From contig NZ_CP009286.1 in NCBI RefSeq assembly GCF_000758685.1, positions 216,501 to 280,500 of the forward strand: 64,000 bases of DNA, written 5' to 3'. Both the position numbers and the translations under genes were made by a program. The notes under the pieces were generated by a model. The model was given only the letters and a program-made list of their open reading frames with translations, was not told the DNA's origin and searched no databases. Positions 37,418 to 45,837 of this stretch are shown one piece after another. Position 1 is the stretch's first letter; every line of letters starts with the position of its first letter. The DNA comes from Paenibacillus stellifer (GTDB lineage Bacteria > Bacillota > Bacilli > Paenibacillales > Paenibacillaceae).

Positions 37418-37686
37418 AGGATGACGCGAACAAGACCCGTTATTCCCGTAAAATAGGACGCATGGGCAACAGCCTGGGAGTAAGCCTCCCTAAGGCTTTG
37501 GCAGAGAAGCTGAATGTTTCACAAGGGGATGAAATCGAATTTGTTGAAAATGATCGCGGTGAAGTGGTATTGAAAAAAGTACGGCAAGTCCAGCTTCCCG
37601 ATAATGTAAGACCAGAAGTTCTTGAAGCGTTCTTTGATGTATTCGAGGAAGATACAGGCATTCTTGAGGACTTAAGGGATCGATAA
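37414..37686 (+). CDS. AbrB/MazE-like antitoxin of a Doc system
   Basis: A 90-residue protein with an N-terminal SpoVT-AbrB-type swapped-hairpin domain (RKIGRMGNSLGVSLPKALAEKLNVSQGDEIEFVEND) and an acidic C-terminal tail (EAFFDVFEEDTGILEDLRDR), which would bind and block the toxin. The arrangement antitoxin first, toxin starting one codon later (37688), and the presence of the Doc motif downstream support a type II toxin-antitoxin pair. It would autoregulate the operon through the AbrB-like domain. Confidence 0.85.
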   Translation: MKDDANKTRYSRKIGRMGNSLGVSLPKALAEKLNVSQGDEIEFVENDRGEVVLKKVRQVQLPDNVRPEVLEAFFDVFEEDTGILEDLRDR

Positions 37687-37687
37687 T

Positions 37688-38080
37688 ATGATTATCTTTC
37701 TTACCAAAGAAGAGGTTATTTCAGCACACTATTACATGATGAAACGAATGAACGACGCAGAGCAAGCGGGTGTTAAGGATCGCGGCCTGCTGGATTCTGC
37801 GGTACATAGGCCACAGCAAAGCGTTTTTGGAGAGGACGCTTACCCGACTTTATTTGACAAGGCCTCAGCTATACTGGAGTCTCTGGTGAAAAATCATTGC
37901 TTTCACGATGGCAATAAGCGTACAGCCTATCTCGTAACCAAGTCATTCTTAATGCTGAATGGATACCATCTGCGAATGGAACGTGAATATGCAGTGGAGT
38001 TTATAGTGGATATTGCAAATGGCTTACATTCGTTAGAGAGGACTGCTCATATATTGAAAGAACACTCGGAAGAGCGATAA
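37688..38080 (+). CDS. Doc-family (death-on-curing, Fic fold) toxin
   Basis: A 130-residue Doc protein. Fic/Doc motif at residues 70-78 is HCFHDGNKR, followed by TAYLVTKSFLMLNGY; the N-terminus TKEEVISAHYYM matches the family. Doc enzymes phosphorylate elongation factor Tu and stop translation. Starts two bases after the antitoxin stop. All motif residues are present, so it is probably active and held by the antitoxin. Confidence 0.92.
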   Translation: MIIFLTKEEVISAHYYMMKRMNDAEQAGVKDRGLLDSAVHRPQQSVFGEDAYPTLFDKASAILESLVKNHCFHDGNKRTAYLVTKSFLMLNGYHLRMEREYAVEFIVDIANGLHSLERTAHILKEHSEER

Positions 38081-38089
38081 TATTTAGGC

Positions 38090-38135
38090 CCAGGCCTGAG
38101 TAACATCCAAACTGTACCTACAACACGTATAGCGA
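38090..38135 (+). repeat. Possible tmRNA relic 5 (short, degenerate)
   Basis: GAGTAACATCCAAACTGTACC followed by TACAACACGTATAGC resembles resident GGGTGACATCAAAACTGTAAC followed by TACACTCGTAGAAGC. Short enough that chance cannot be excluded, but it falls where the series predicts another copy. Confidence 0.5.
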
Positions 38136-38152
38136 GTGGTCTCCGAACGGAG

Positions 38153-38199
38153 AAAGCAGTTGTTGCAGAGATTCCTCTGCGACGGCTGCTTTTTCTTTT
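38153..38199 (+). terminator. Terminator after the Doc toxin-antitoxin operon
   Basis: AAAGCAG...TTGCAGAG / CTCTGCGAC.GGCTGCTTTTT, then CTTTT. Confidence 0.82.
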
Positions 38200-38405
38200 G
38201 CAGCTGCAGCCGCCAGTAGACTTTAATCAAACTGTGGTTTTTGCCTTCCGATATTTTTCTCTTTTGCTGTAGGGAAATATTCCCATTTGCTGTATTGTAT
38301 TTATTAGAAAACATCGTTGTGGGGGACGACAACAAGGAGAAAATATGTTTTTGCTGGGATCATAAGATTTAGTGAGTGAGATTGCATGAGAGGAAGCTGA
38401 AGCTG

Positions 38406-39323
38406 ATGGAATTGTGGACCTTGGGCAGAAGTTATTATCCGGGATTTCTACTCACATTGTCGACTATGCCGGAAGAAGCGTTGAAGCAAGATGAAGAAGA
38501 GAACCGTGGATACCGCATTGTGTTGATTCAGGAGGGTATCGGCATTGTGCAGGTCGGAGACTATCTTTATCAGATTGTTGCCCCAGCTGTGTATTGCTTG
38601 AATGAGAACGAATCGCTAGTGCTGGTCGCAGGAAATCAAGTAAAGGCCAAAGCCCTCCGGTTTCTTCCAACGGTTGTAAATGCCAGAATTCTCTCGACTC
38701 CTGAATCGACCGAAGAGGCAGGCCTATTTCAGTCTGACTTTCAGGATAGATGGTATTTCGATCCTTTTATGGAGCGGCAGGAAAATTACTACGGCTGCAT
38801 CCCGGTGGACCCGGCAGTGGCCATCCATATTGCGCAGATGGTCGATGAGATCGACGAGAATCTGTCCTTACAGCCGGACCAACAGTGGCCCTGTCGCAGC
38901 CGATCCTTTTTGCTGGAACTACTGTTCCTCATTCGTCGAATTCATCTAAGTGCCGATACGACACCGAATAAACTTCCCAATACGAGCGAAATCAGCCAAA
39001 TCAAGCCGATCATTGAATACTTACATACGCATTACCGCGAGAAAATCAAACTTGAAACTTTAACGTCCTTGTTTCATATCAACAACACAACGATGAACAA
39101 ACATTTTCGATAAGCTACAGGGCTGTCGATTATCTCCTACCTGAACACGATCCGTATGCAGATGGCCAGTTCTATGCTTCGCAATACACTGCTCCCCACA
39201 ACGGAAATTATGAGCAAAGTCGGCATTGTCGATGACGCTCATTTCATCCGCAGTTTTCGTAAATATGCAAGCTGCACGCCAGCAGAATTCCGTAATCAGC
39301 ATTGCTGGATGATGAAAGGATAA
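38406..39323 (+). pseudogene. AraC-family regulator interrupted by an in-frame TAA
   Basis: A 306-codon AraC-type gene with a single in-frame stop (TAA, 39111-39113) between HFR and ATGLSIISYLNTIRM, inside the first HTH of the DNA-binding domain; the frame continues without shift to TAA 39321. Without readthrough only the N-terminal sensor domain is made. The gene at 41421 is an intact paralogue and has the same end (HCWM / NCWM). Start ATG 38406 follows AGAGGAAG; a GTG at 38376 is an alternative. Confidence 0.8.
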
Positions 39324-39343
39324 TGCTGTAGATTTGCAGGTAA

Positions 39344-39844
39344 TTACTGTGGAATGAAGGGTTGTATGAAAGTTATATTACCCAGGATGTAATCCATTAC
39401 GTGGATACGCATTTCAGCACATTACCATCCAGAAAAGGACGTTATATTGGAGGCGTGTCGATGGGGGGCTTTGCTGCTCTGCACGTAGCTTTCCGCAATC
39501 CTCAAGTATTTAGTAAAGTAGGTGCACATGCTCCTGCATTATTCCTTAATGATATGTGGAAGCCGCTGCATGATAAAATCTTCCCGACCGATCAGGCAAG
39601 AAAGGAGCGCGATCCGATCTATTTGGCCAAGAGCCAAAACTTAGCTAAGCTAGAGATTTTCCTCGACATTGGTAATCAGGATGATTTCCAAACTCCGGCG
39701 AAGAAGCTGGATGAAGTGTTGAGCCACAAGAAAACGAAATCGTATGAATTCCATTTAGTTGAAGGCGGACATCATAATGATGCTTATTGGAGCAGCCAGG
39801 TTGAGCAATATTTATTGTTCTATGGCGGCACTGACCGGAAGTAG
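39344..39844 (+). pseudogene. Esterase of the alpha/beta-hydrolase (YbbA/enterochelin-esterase-like) fold, N-terminus missing
   Basis: The C-terminal 160 or so residues of an esterase. GGVSMGGFAALH is the nucleophile elbow, Asp lies in EIFLDIGNQDD and His in VEGGHHNDAYW, so the triad is present. The frame is closed by TAA at 39341 and reads LLWNEGLYESYITQDVI; the first strands and oxyanion loop (about 80-100 residues expected) are missing. A TTG at 39362 could start a truncated product, but there is no ribosome site. It follows the broken AraC gene directly. Confidence 0.72.
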
Positions 39845-39915
39845 ACGTTTCATATGGAGGATCAGAAAAGCGGCCTATAATGGTCGCTTTTCTGCATGTA
39901 TAATGCTTTGGTTGA

Positions 39916-40134
39916 TTAGAACAGCTTCTTGATCGAACCAAGCATGTCGCCAGCTTTGTCCAACGTTATTTTTGCTTTCACGCCATCGATCAATGCGTTG
40001 ATCTGGTCATTTGGCAGGTCGATCCCGATAACGGATTCGATCGCCGAAACAGGGTCGCTCATAAATTTCGATGAGAAATCTTTATCATTTTTAACTTTGG
40101 TAACAATTTCATCAATTTTCGCTTTAATGTCCAT
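39916..40134 (-). CDS. Small helical protein resembling RiPP leader (Nif11/NHLP-like) peptides
   Basis: A 72-residue protein with segment DFSSKFMSDPVSAIESVIG followed by IDLPNDQINALIDGVKAKI. The pattern DP...(A/I)ES.LGI.LP is reminiscent of nitrile-hydratase-like leader peptides used in peptide natural-product pathways, and the rest is a Lys-rich amphipathic helix with no Cys core. No modification enzyme is nearby, so the assignment is weak. TAAGGAGG precedes the ATG, and a promoter (TTTACT, 17, TATAAT at 40175-40203 on the minus strand) is clear, so the gene is real. Confidence 0.65.
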   Translation of the reverse strand: MDIKAKIDEIVTKVKNDKDFSSKFMSDPVSAIESVIGIDLPNDQINALIDGVKAKITLDKAGDMLGSIKKLF

Positions 40135-40174
40135 GCGAAGTCCTCCTTAGAATTATGCTATATATTTCATCACT

Positions 40175-40203
40175 ATTATACTAAAGCATATTTGTTAAGT
40201 AAA
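40175..40203 (-). promoter_or_regulatory. Promoter of the 72-residue protein gene
   Basis: Minus strand: TTTACT (40203-40198), 17-base spacer, TATAAT (40180-40175). Confidence 0.65.
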
Positions 40204-40291
40204 AAACGGAAATTGCTACCCTTAAACTATCCGCCCTTTGGCAGCTATAACGAGACTTTTTGGACTTCGTTCTAAAACGGATACGGAGAAG

Positions 40292-40336
40292 AGCAAAGCC
40301 AATGGACATATTAACCGTCGTTCCACTGGCTTTGCT
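40292..40336 (-). terminator. Hairpin after the metallo-beta-lactamase-fold gene
   Basis: AGCAAAGCCA.TGG / CCA.TGGCTTTGCT, 13 pairs with one mismatch, weak T-run on the minus strand. Confidence 0.55.
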
Positions 40337-40395
40337 GCTGTGCTGACACTCCTCCGCTGCAGTTAGCAAGAGATTCCAACAGCTATTAGTAACAA

Positions 40396-41280
40396 TTATT
40401 TCGCATTCATTTGCGACAGCGCAACAAATTGTTTCTTCATATCTTTCGTCACAACCAGTTCATCCAGCGTGGACGTTTCGATACCTTGCGGTACTTCTTT
40501 CAGGATCTGGGTAATTGTCGGCTCTCCGTAGAATATTGCTTCCGGATTGTTGCTGAAATGCTGCGGGATCAGAACTTTTATATTCATGCCATACAGGGTC
40601 TTGAAAATATCGGCATCATGAAACGTGCTTGGGCCGTATTCACCGGCATAGGTCAACATAACATCCGCATCTTTCACGGCCTTCAGTGCATCTGGCGATT
40701 CTATCCGATCTGTCTCTCCCATGTGTACAATCTTCAGATCACCGAATTGAAATACGTAAATTTCGTTGTCTCCTAAGGAGGCCACATGCTTGGATGGGAA
40801 CCCGGTTATTTCGACGCCACCGACTTGGATGGGTTTATCCATCAAGGCAGGAGTGATTTTTTTGGGATCTCCCTTAAGCTGCTTTAGACCCGGAACATGA
40901 TCCTCATGATAATGGGAGACGGTGTAGGCGTCCACCTTCATATCGGGGGCTGGGCCAAAAAATGTCGTAAATTGCGCGGGATATGGATCGGTCAGGATTG
41001 TGGTTCCATCAGGAAATGTTAAGTAAAAGCATGAATTCCCCACGTATTTGATCGTCAAGGGACCTTTTTTGGCCGGTTCTGCAGATGGTGCGCTTGTGGC
41101 AGATGGTTCAGCGCTGGGTTCGCTGCTTGCCGGTGCTGGAGATGCTATATCTGCGACGGTTGGTCCCGCGTTAGCTTTTACGCTTGTTTTGTCCGTTTTC
41201 GAGCACGCTGCCAGCAGGGAACAACAGATCAAGATCATTAGGAGCACAGCCAGGTTTTTATTTTTGCTTTCAAGCTTCAT
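40396..41280 (-). CDS. Metallo-beta-lactamase-fold hydrolase, lipoprotein
   Basis: A 294-residue exported lipoprotein. Signal peptide with lipobox LLAAC (cysteine at about residue 26), then an Ala/Ser/Pro/Glu linker (about 35-72), then an MBL-fold domain. Metal ligands are in SHYHEDHVPG, SKHVAS, MGETD and IPQHF. This is the UlaG/L-ascorbate-lactonase-like branch; substrate unknown. GAGGGGG precedes the ATG. Divergent from the intact AraC regulator at 41421, which may control it. Confidence 0.87.
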   Translation of the reverse strand: MKLESKNKNLAVLLMILICCSLLAACSKTDKTSVKANAGPTVADIASPAPASSEPSAEPSATSAPSAEPAKKGPLTIKYVGNSCFYLTFPDGTTILTDPYPAQFTTFFGPAPDMKVDAYTVSHYHEDHVPGLKQLKGDPKKITPALMDKPIQVGGVEITGFPSKHVASLGDNEIYVFQFGDLKIVHMGETDRIESPDALKAVKDADVMLTYAGEYGPSTFHDADIFKTLYGMNIKVLIPQHFSNNPEAIFYGEPTITQILKEVPQGIETSTLDELVVTKDMKKQFVALSQMNAK

Positions 41281-41420
41281 AATTTGACCCCCTCGGGTGA
41301 TTTAACTTACAAGGGCATCATACCTGATCTGCTATGCTGTAAGAATGGTGTATCCGCAATAGTTGTTTGCTTATAAGCAGGCTTTGAAAATGTCTTACAT
41401 AGCCAACTGGGGTGAAGGAT

Positions 41421-42323
41421 ATGGAGTTTGTAACCATTGGTAGAGAAGTGCATTCCGGATACCGTATTCCTCTATTTTTCACTGAAGATGAATCTTGTAT
41501 AGAGAACACCGTAAGCTTAAGCAGATGGGGCTTCATCCTAATCGAGAAGGGGTCAGGCATTATATCTTCCGGGGGACTGCATACCCCCTTTACTTCGCCG
41601 GTAGTGCTGTGCATCAATGAAAAGGAAGTTGTTAAGCTAAGCTCGCCCTCGGATATATCCATGAAGTCCGTTTATTTTGATCCATTGGTTGTGAATAGCA
41701 AATTCAACTTCGAGAATGTTCGCCATGCGCATACTGATTTCTCCGCCACGGAAGAGCAGGACCTTTACCTGCTGCAGCCATTCATTGGGAGCGGCAGCAA
41801 ATCTCCCGGTCTGTTCACAATAGATACTGCAAATGCACAACATATCACTAAGCTCTTGCGGCAAATGAACCAGACACTGGTGTCCCAGAGCAATTTCCAT
41901 TGGCCTTGTCGCGCACGCTCGCTGTTTTTGGAAGTTCTTATTCTCCTCTCAAAGCTAATACATGAAGAGGAAAGTCCGCCAGAAGAAGATGCTGACCCTA
42001 ATGACATTGCAAACCAGGTTTTAGTTTATTTGCATACGAACTATTCGAACAAAATAACGCTGAATGAACTCAGCCGGATGTTTCATATGAATCGAACCAC
42101 TATGAATCATCAGTTCTTCCAGCTCACAAATCTGTCTATCATTGATTATTTGGTCAAGTACCGCGTGCAAATAGCCGCAACATTATTGAGAGATACCATG
42201 CTTCCGATCTCGGAAATCATGGAGCGGGTCGGCTTTCACAATACCACGCATTTCTGGAGAATGTTCAAGAGGCATACGACACTCTCCCCCTCAAGCTATC
42301 GAAAACAAAATTGCTGGATGTGA
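41421..42323 (+). CDS. AraC-family transcription regulator
   Basis: A 300-residue AraC-type regulator: N-terminal cupin-like sensor (about 1-190) and a C-terminal pair of HTH motifs (LNELSRMFHMNRTTMNHQFFQLTNLSIIDYLVKYRV and PISEIMERVGFHNTTHFWRMFKRHTTLSPSSYRKQ). GGGGTGAAGG precedes ATG 41421; GTG 41412 is an alternative start. It is the intact paralogue of the interrupted gene at 38406 and is divergent from the MBL-fold lipoprotein gene. Confidence 0.88.
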   Translation: MEFVTIGREVHSGYRIPLFFTEDESCIENTVSLSRWGFILIEKGSGIISSGGLHTPFTSPVVLCINEKEVVKLSSPSDISMKSVYFDPLVVNSKFNFENVRHAHTDFSATEEQDLYLLQPFIGSGSKSPGLFTIDTANAQHITKLLRQMNQTLVSQSNFHWPCRARSLFLEVLILLSKLIHEEESPPEEDADPNDIANQVLVYLHTNYSNKITLNELSRMFHMNRTTMNHQFFQLTNLSIIDYLVKYRVQIAATLLRDTMLPISEIMERVGFHNTTHFWRMFKRHTTLSPSSYRKQNCWM

Positions 42324-42363
42324 TCTTCAGGCGAGTAGGCTGCTGCCAGTTGGCTACGGCAGA

Positions 42364-42392
42364 TAAGCCCGACCTCACAAGGCCGGGCTTTT
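42364..42392. terminator. Bidirectional terminator between AraC and VOC genes
   Basis: AAGCCCG.CCT-CACA-AGG.CGGGCTT then TT; lies between convergent genes. Confidence 0.75.
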
Positions 42393-42414
42393 AGATCTAT
42401 GCAATTATATAATT

Positions 42415-42810
42415 TTATTTTGCTTGCTCATCGGGCTGATGAATGCCGAACAGATTGCCTTCCGTATCCACGTAATACCCTTGCCACGCCATCCCGGGCA
42501 GTGCGTATTTGGGCAGTGCGAGCTTGCCGCCAAGCTTTAAAATCAGGGCCTCCGTAGAATCGTAATCCCCCACTCCGATCGTACATGCATAACCGTTAAC
42601 AGCCTGTCCAGGCTCAGGAGAAGGTCCTTGACGCTTCATCAATGCCCCATTGATTCCGAGTTCGCCTGCATCGCCCGTCGTAGCCCCAAAATAGGGCATT
42701 CCGGCATATTCGCTCCAATCCTCAAATGTCCATCCAAATACCTCACCATAAAAGTTCTTGGCACGCTCCATGTCATCTACATGAATTTCGAAATGAACTA
42801 ATCGGCCCAT
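42415..42810 (-). CDS. VOC-family protein (glyoxalase/bleomycin resistance fold)
   Basis: A 131-residue single-domain VOC protein. LVHFEIHVDDMERAKNFYGEVFGW is the N-terminal beta-alpha-beta module; GYYVDTEGNLFGIHQPDE is the C-terminal metal-site region with the conserved Glu and His. Substrate unknown. AGGAGGAGATC precedes the ATG. Confidence 0.87.
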   Translation of the reverse strand: MGRLVHFEIHVDDMERAKNFYGEVFGWTFEDWSEYAGMPYFGATTGDAGELGINGALMKRQGPSPEPGQAVNGYACTIGVGDYDSTEALILKLGGKLALPKYALPGMAWQGYYVDTEGNLFGIHQPDEQAK

Positions 42811-42877
42811 GATCTCCTCCTATGTTTTGACTTCCTGCGTTTCCTTAATTATACTTTCCTTTTTCGGTCGAAATCCA

Positions 42878-43450
42878 TCATAGCTTCAAAGATTCCGTTC
42901 TCACAGCGGCCGATTGATTGAGCTTACCCGCCCAGACGCAGTAGCCCATCCCTACATAGGCGATTCCCCAGAAGGCCGCGAAGAATTTGTTATCCGCAAC
43001 CGGGATAAACAGCATCAGGATCATCAGCAACAGCAAGGCCGGAACCCAGCGGGGAAAGACATTGGCCCGGAAGGTGAGGATGGCGAAGACGAGAGAGCCT
43101 CCCATCAAGCCGATCATGTTGATCATCCTAGAGATGTTGACTACCAAGCCTTCCGGCATCGGTGCGCCGGCGACGGCGGTAAATTGGGACCATACCATTG
43201 CGGTCGTGACAATGTTCGCGATAATAATCGCGAGTGTTGTAATAAAGCCCGTTACTCCGGTCTCACGGGATTGCACCGTGTACGTAACGATTGTGCCGAC
43301 CGACATCAGAATACAGGCGATTAATCCGAACGTCAGCTCCTGGGGACTGTCCGTCCCCCAAATAATCGACGTTGGCGTCATGCCTATGCGCGCAATTCCG
43401 GCAAGAATACAGATCATTCCCAGCCATTTGATGACATGATGTTCATTCAT
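42878..43450 (-). CDS. Membrane protein of unknown function (about six helices)
   Basis: A 190-residue hydrophobic protein with about six predicted membrane helices, DUF4386-like in general look, including ISRMINMIGLMGGSLVFAILTF and WVPALLLLMILMLFIPV. ATG 43450 follows GGGAGG; the longer upstream frame would overlap the divergent kinase promoter. Divergent from a sensor kinase and response regulator, so it may be their target, by position only. Confidence 0.72.
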   Translation of the reverse strand: MNEHHVIKWLGMICILAGIARIGMTPTSIIWGTDSPQELTFGLIACILMSVGTIVTYTVQSRETGVTGFITTLAIIIANIVTTAMVWSQFTAVAGAPMPEGLVVNISRMINMIGLMGGSLVFAILTFRANVFPRWVPALLLLMILMLFIPVADNKFFAAFWGIAYVGMGYCVWAGKLNQSAAVRTESLKL

Positions 43451-43674
43451 TTCATTCAGCCTCCCATATGCTTTCGTGTTGCCATGTATTGATCTTAATC
43501 GCCGGGAATTCCCGGCTGCCAGAGAATGTGATTCCCGGTTTATAGGGAAAAATGAAGCCGTTCTCGGGAATAGAACGGGAAGCTGCGCGGGAAAATCGGC
43601 CTCATCCGTAGTCAAGTCCGGCGGACGGACGCTATAATGAGGGATATCCTTTTGTTCAGGAGGGTGTATAGGGT

Positions 43675-45807
43675 ATGGCGATGGCGGCAAACTCCTGGAA
43701 GTCGAATCGTTGGATATGGGCAAGCCTGCAATGGCTGGTCCTGTCTTTCTGCGTGATCACAATGGTTACCTATATCGCCAGCATTCCGCAATATTACACG
43801 TCCATGGTTACGACCTGTATTCTCCATGGCTGCGGCACTTCCGTTCCAGCCTTGACGATGCCCGCTCAAGGGCTGACGCTGGAAAACTACGCTTTGCTGC
43901 TCGTTCTGATCGATTGCGCCTTTACCTTTGTGTATTACGTGACCTCGGCGGCCATGCTCTGGAAAGGGTTCCGCGAGCCGATGGGCTTACTGGCTGCCGC
44001 CGCAATGGTTGCTTTCGGGACCACCTTTCCTTCGCTCGCGATCGTGGCCTCCGAAGGCCACTTTCTGGCACAGCAATGGTTCATGCTGGTTTCCATGCTG
44101 GGCTGGATCTCGTTGTCGCTGTTTTTCTTCCTTTTTCCCGACGGACGCTTCGTTCCGAAATGGACCCGGTCCGTATTCCTCATCATCCTCGCCGTAGATG
44201 TCCTTCAATTTCTATACCGCGGCCAAGTGTGGAGTCGCTTTGATGTGCCGGAGTTTATTTCATTGCTGTGGTATATCGGCTCCACCATGATCCTGATCTA
44301 TTCCCAGGTCTACCGGTTCCGCAAAGTTTCCCGGCCTACCCAGCGGCAGCAGACCAAATGGGTGGTGTATGGGGTTTCGATCGGTTTTGCGGGATTTGTC
44401 GGCATGAGCATCCTCTTCGACCCCACCTTCAATGACGGCTCAGCCGCCGCTTTTGTCTATCTGAATGCGATCCTGAATTTATTGTTAACCGCCATACCGG
44501 TCACCTTGATGCTGGCGATTCTGCGTACGAGGCTGTGGAATATCGATCCACTGGTGAACCGGACGCTGGTGTATGCGGCCTTGTCCGTCTGCGTTATTCT
44601 GCTGTACAGCATCATCGTCCTTTATTTGAGCCAGGTGTTTCAGACAAGGGACAACTTCCTCGTATCCCTTCTGGCGACCGCCATGGTTGCCGTGGTGTTC
44701 GCGCCGCTCAAGGAGTGGCTTCAACGCCAAATCAACCGTCTTATGAATGGACGGCATGACGATCCCTACTCGGTCCTTCTGGAGCTCGGGAACCAGCTGA
44801 TCCGGCCGCTTGCGCCGGAGGCCATGCTGGACGCCGTCGTCAGGACGGTGAAAGATGCGCTGCGCCTTCCTTACACGGGCATTTCCATCGGTGTAGGCGG
44901 TCAGCAGAAGATGGTAGCTGCGGCGGGCGAGCCTGTGAACGAGGTGCATTCGTTCCCCGTCATTCATAGAGGTGAGGAGATCGGAACGCTCTATGTGTCC
45001 AGCCGCTCACCGGGAGAAGCGTTCACGCCGGAGGATGGCAAGTTTCTCGATGTTCTGCTGCGGCAGGCGGGACCGATTGTCGAGAACGTCAATATGACGC
45101 TGGGCATGAAGCTGCTGGCAAAAGATTTGCAGGAATCGCGCGAAAAGCTGGTGCTGGCCCGGGAGGAGGAGCGCCGCCAAATTCGAAATAATTTGCATGA
45201 TGACCTCGCTCCCAGGCTGGCGGCGCTTGCGCTGAATGCGGCGACGGCCCAAAAATATGTGGAGAAGGACCCGGAGGCAGCCGTCGACATGCTGACTGAT
45301 CTCCGGCAGGTTATTCGGTCTACCGTAAGCGAGATCCGCACCCTGGTTCATGATCTGCGTCCGCCGACACTGGATGAGCTGGGTCTGACCGGCGCTATCG
45401 AGGAGCGGATTCGCGAGCTGTCGAAGCCGGCGGAGCTGCTTGCTGCGGAGCAGGGGAATGAGCCGCTGCGGATTAGGCTCCATGCGCCGCTGCCGCTTCC
45501 TGAACTGCCCGCAGCGGTGGAAGTTGCCGCATTCCGGATCGTCGTCGAGTCGGTCGTGAATGTGATCAAGCATGCCGGAGCCACGTCATGCATGGTCCGG
45601 CTGGACCTCCCGTCCGCTTACAAGCTGACGGTGGAAATTACAGACGACGGCAACGCCGACGGGATATGGACTGCAGCCTCCGTCTCCGGTAAAGGCGGCA
45701 TCGGCCAGCAATCGATCCGGGAGCGGGCCGCCGAGCTTGGCGGATATTGCACAATTGAGAGACTGGAGCATGGCGGCACACGGGTTTTTGCCGTTTTTCC
45801 CCTTTGA
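43675..45807 (+). CDS. Membrane histidine kinase (NarL-type partner)
   Basis: A 710-residue sensor kinase. The N-terminal half has about ten membrane helices (around 17-40, 72-95, 102-125, 132-155 and so on to about 345), then a GAF-like domain (about 365-475, ending in EDGKFLDVLLRQAGPIVENV), a HisKA_3 dimerisation domain with phospho-acceptor His in EEERRQIRNNLHDDLAPRL (about residue 507), and an HATPase_c domain (ESVVNVIKHAGATS, then GIGQQSIRERAAELGG). AGGAGGG upstream. Signal unknown. Followed 30 bases later by its response regulator. Confidence 0.88.
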   Translation: MAMAANSWKSNRWIWASLQWLVLSFCVITMVTYIASIPQYYTSMVTTCILHGCGTSVPALTMPAQGLTLENYALLLVLIDCAFTFVYYVTSAAMLWKGFREPMGLLAAAAMVAFGTTFPSLAIVASEGHFLAQQWFMLVSMLGWISLSLFFFLFPDGRFVPKWTRSVFLIILAVDVLQFLYRGQVWSRFDVPEFISLLWYIGSTMILIYSQVYRFRKVSRPTQRQQTKWVVYGVSIGFAGFVGMSILFDPTFNDGSAAAFVYLNAILNLLLTAIPVTLMLAILRTRLWNIDPLVNRTLVYAALSVCVILLYSIIVLYLSQVFQTRDNFLVSLLATAMVAVVFAPLKEWLQRQINRLMNGRHDDPYSVLLELGNQLIRPLAPEAMLDAVVRTVKDALRLPYTGISIGVGGQQKMVAAAGEPVNEVHSFPVIHRGEEIGTLYVSSRSPGEAFTPEDGKFLDVLLRQAGPIVENVNMTLGMKLLAKDLQESREKLVLAREEERRQIRNNLHDDLAPRLAALALNAATAQKYVEKDPEAAVDMLTDLRQVIRSTVSEIRTLVHDLRPPTLDELGLTGAIEERIRELSKPAELLAAEQGNEPLRIRLHAPLPLPELPAAVEVAAFRIVVESVVNVIKHAGATSCMVRLDLPSAYKLTVEITDDGNADGIWTAASVSGKGGIGQQSIRERAAELGGYCTIERLEHGGTRVFAVFPL

Positions 45808-45837
45808 GAAAAGCGTTAGCGCAAAGGAGAGGTGAGT

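Noticed and set aside
38140..38160. GGTCTCCG after the last tmRNA relic as more tmRNA sequence
   Set aside because: Order is reversed relative to tmRNA and the match is only eight bases.
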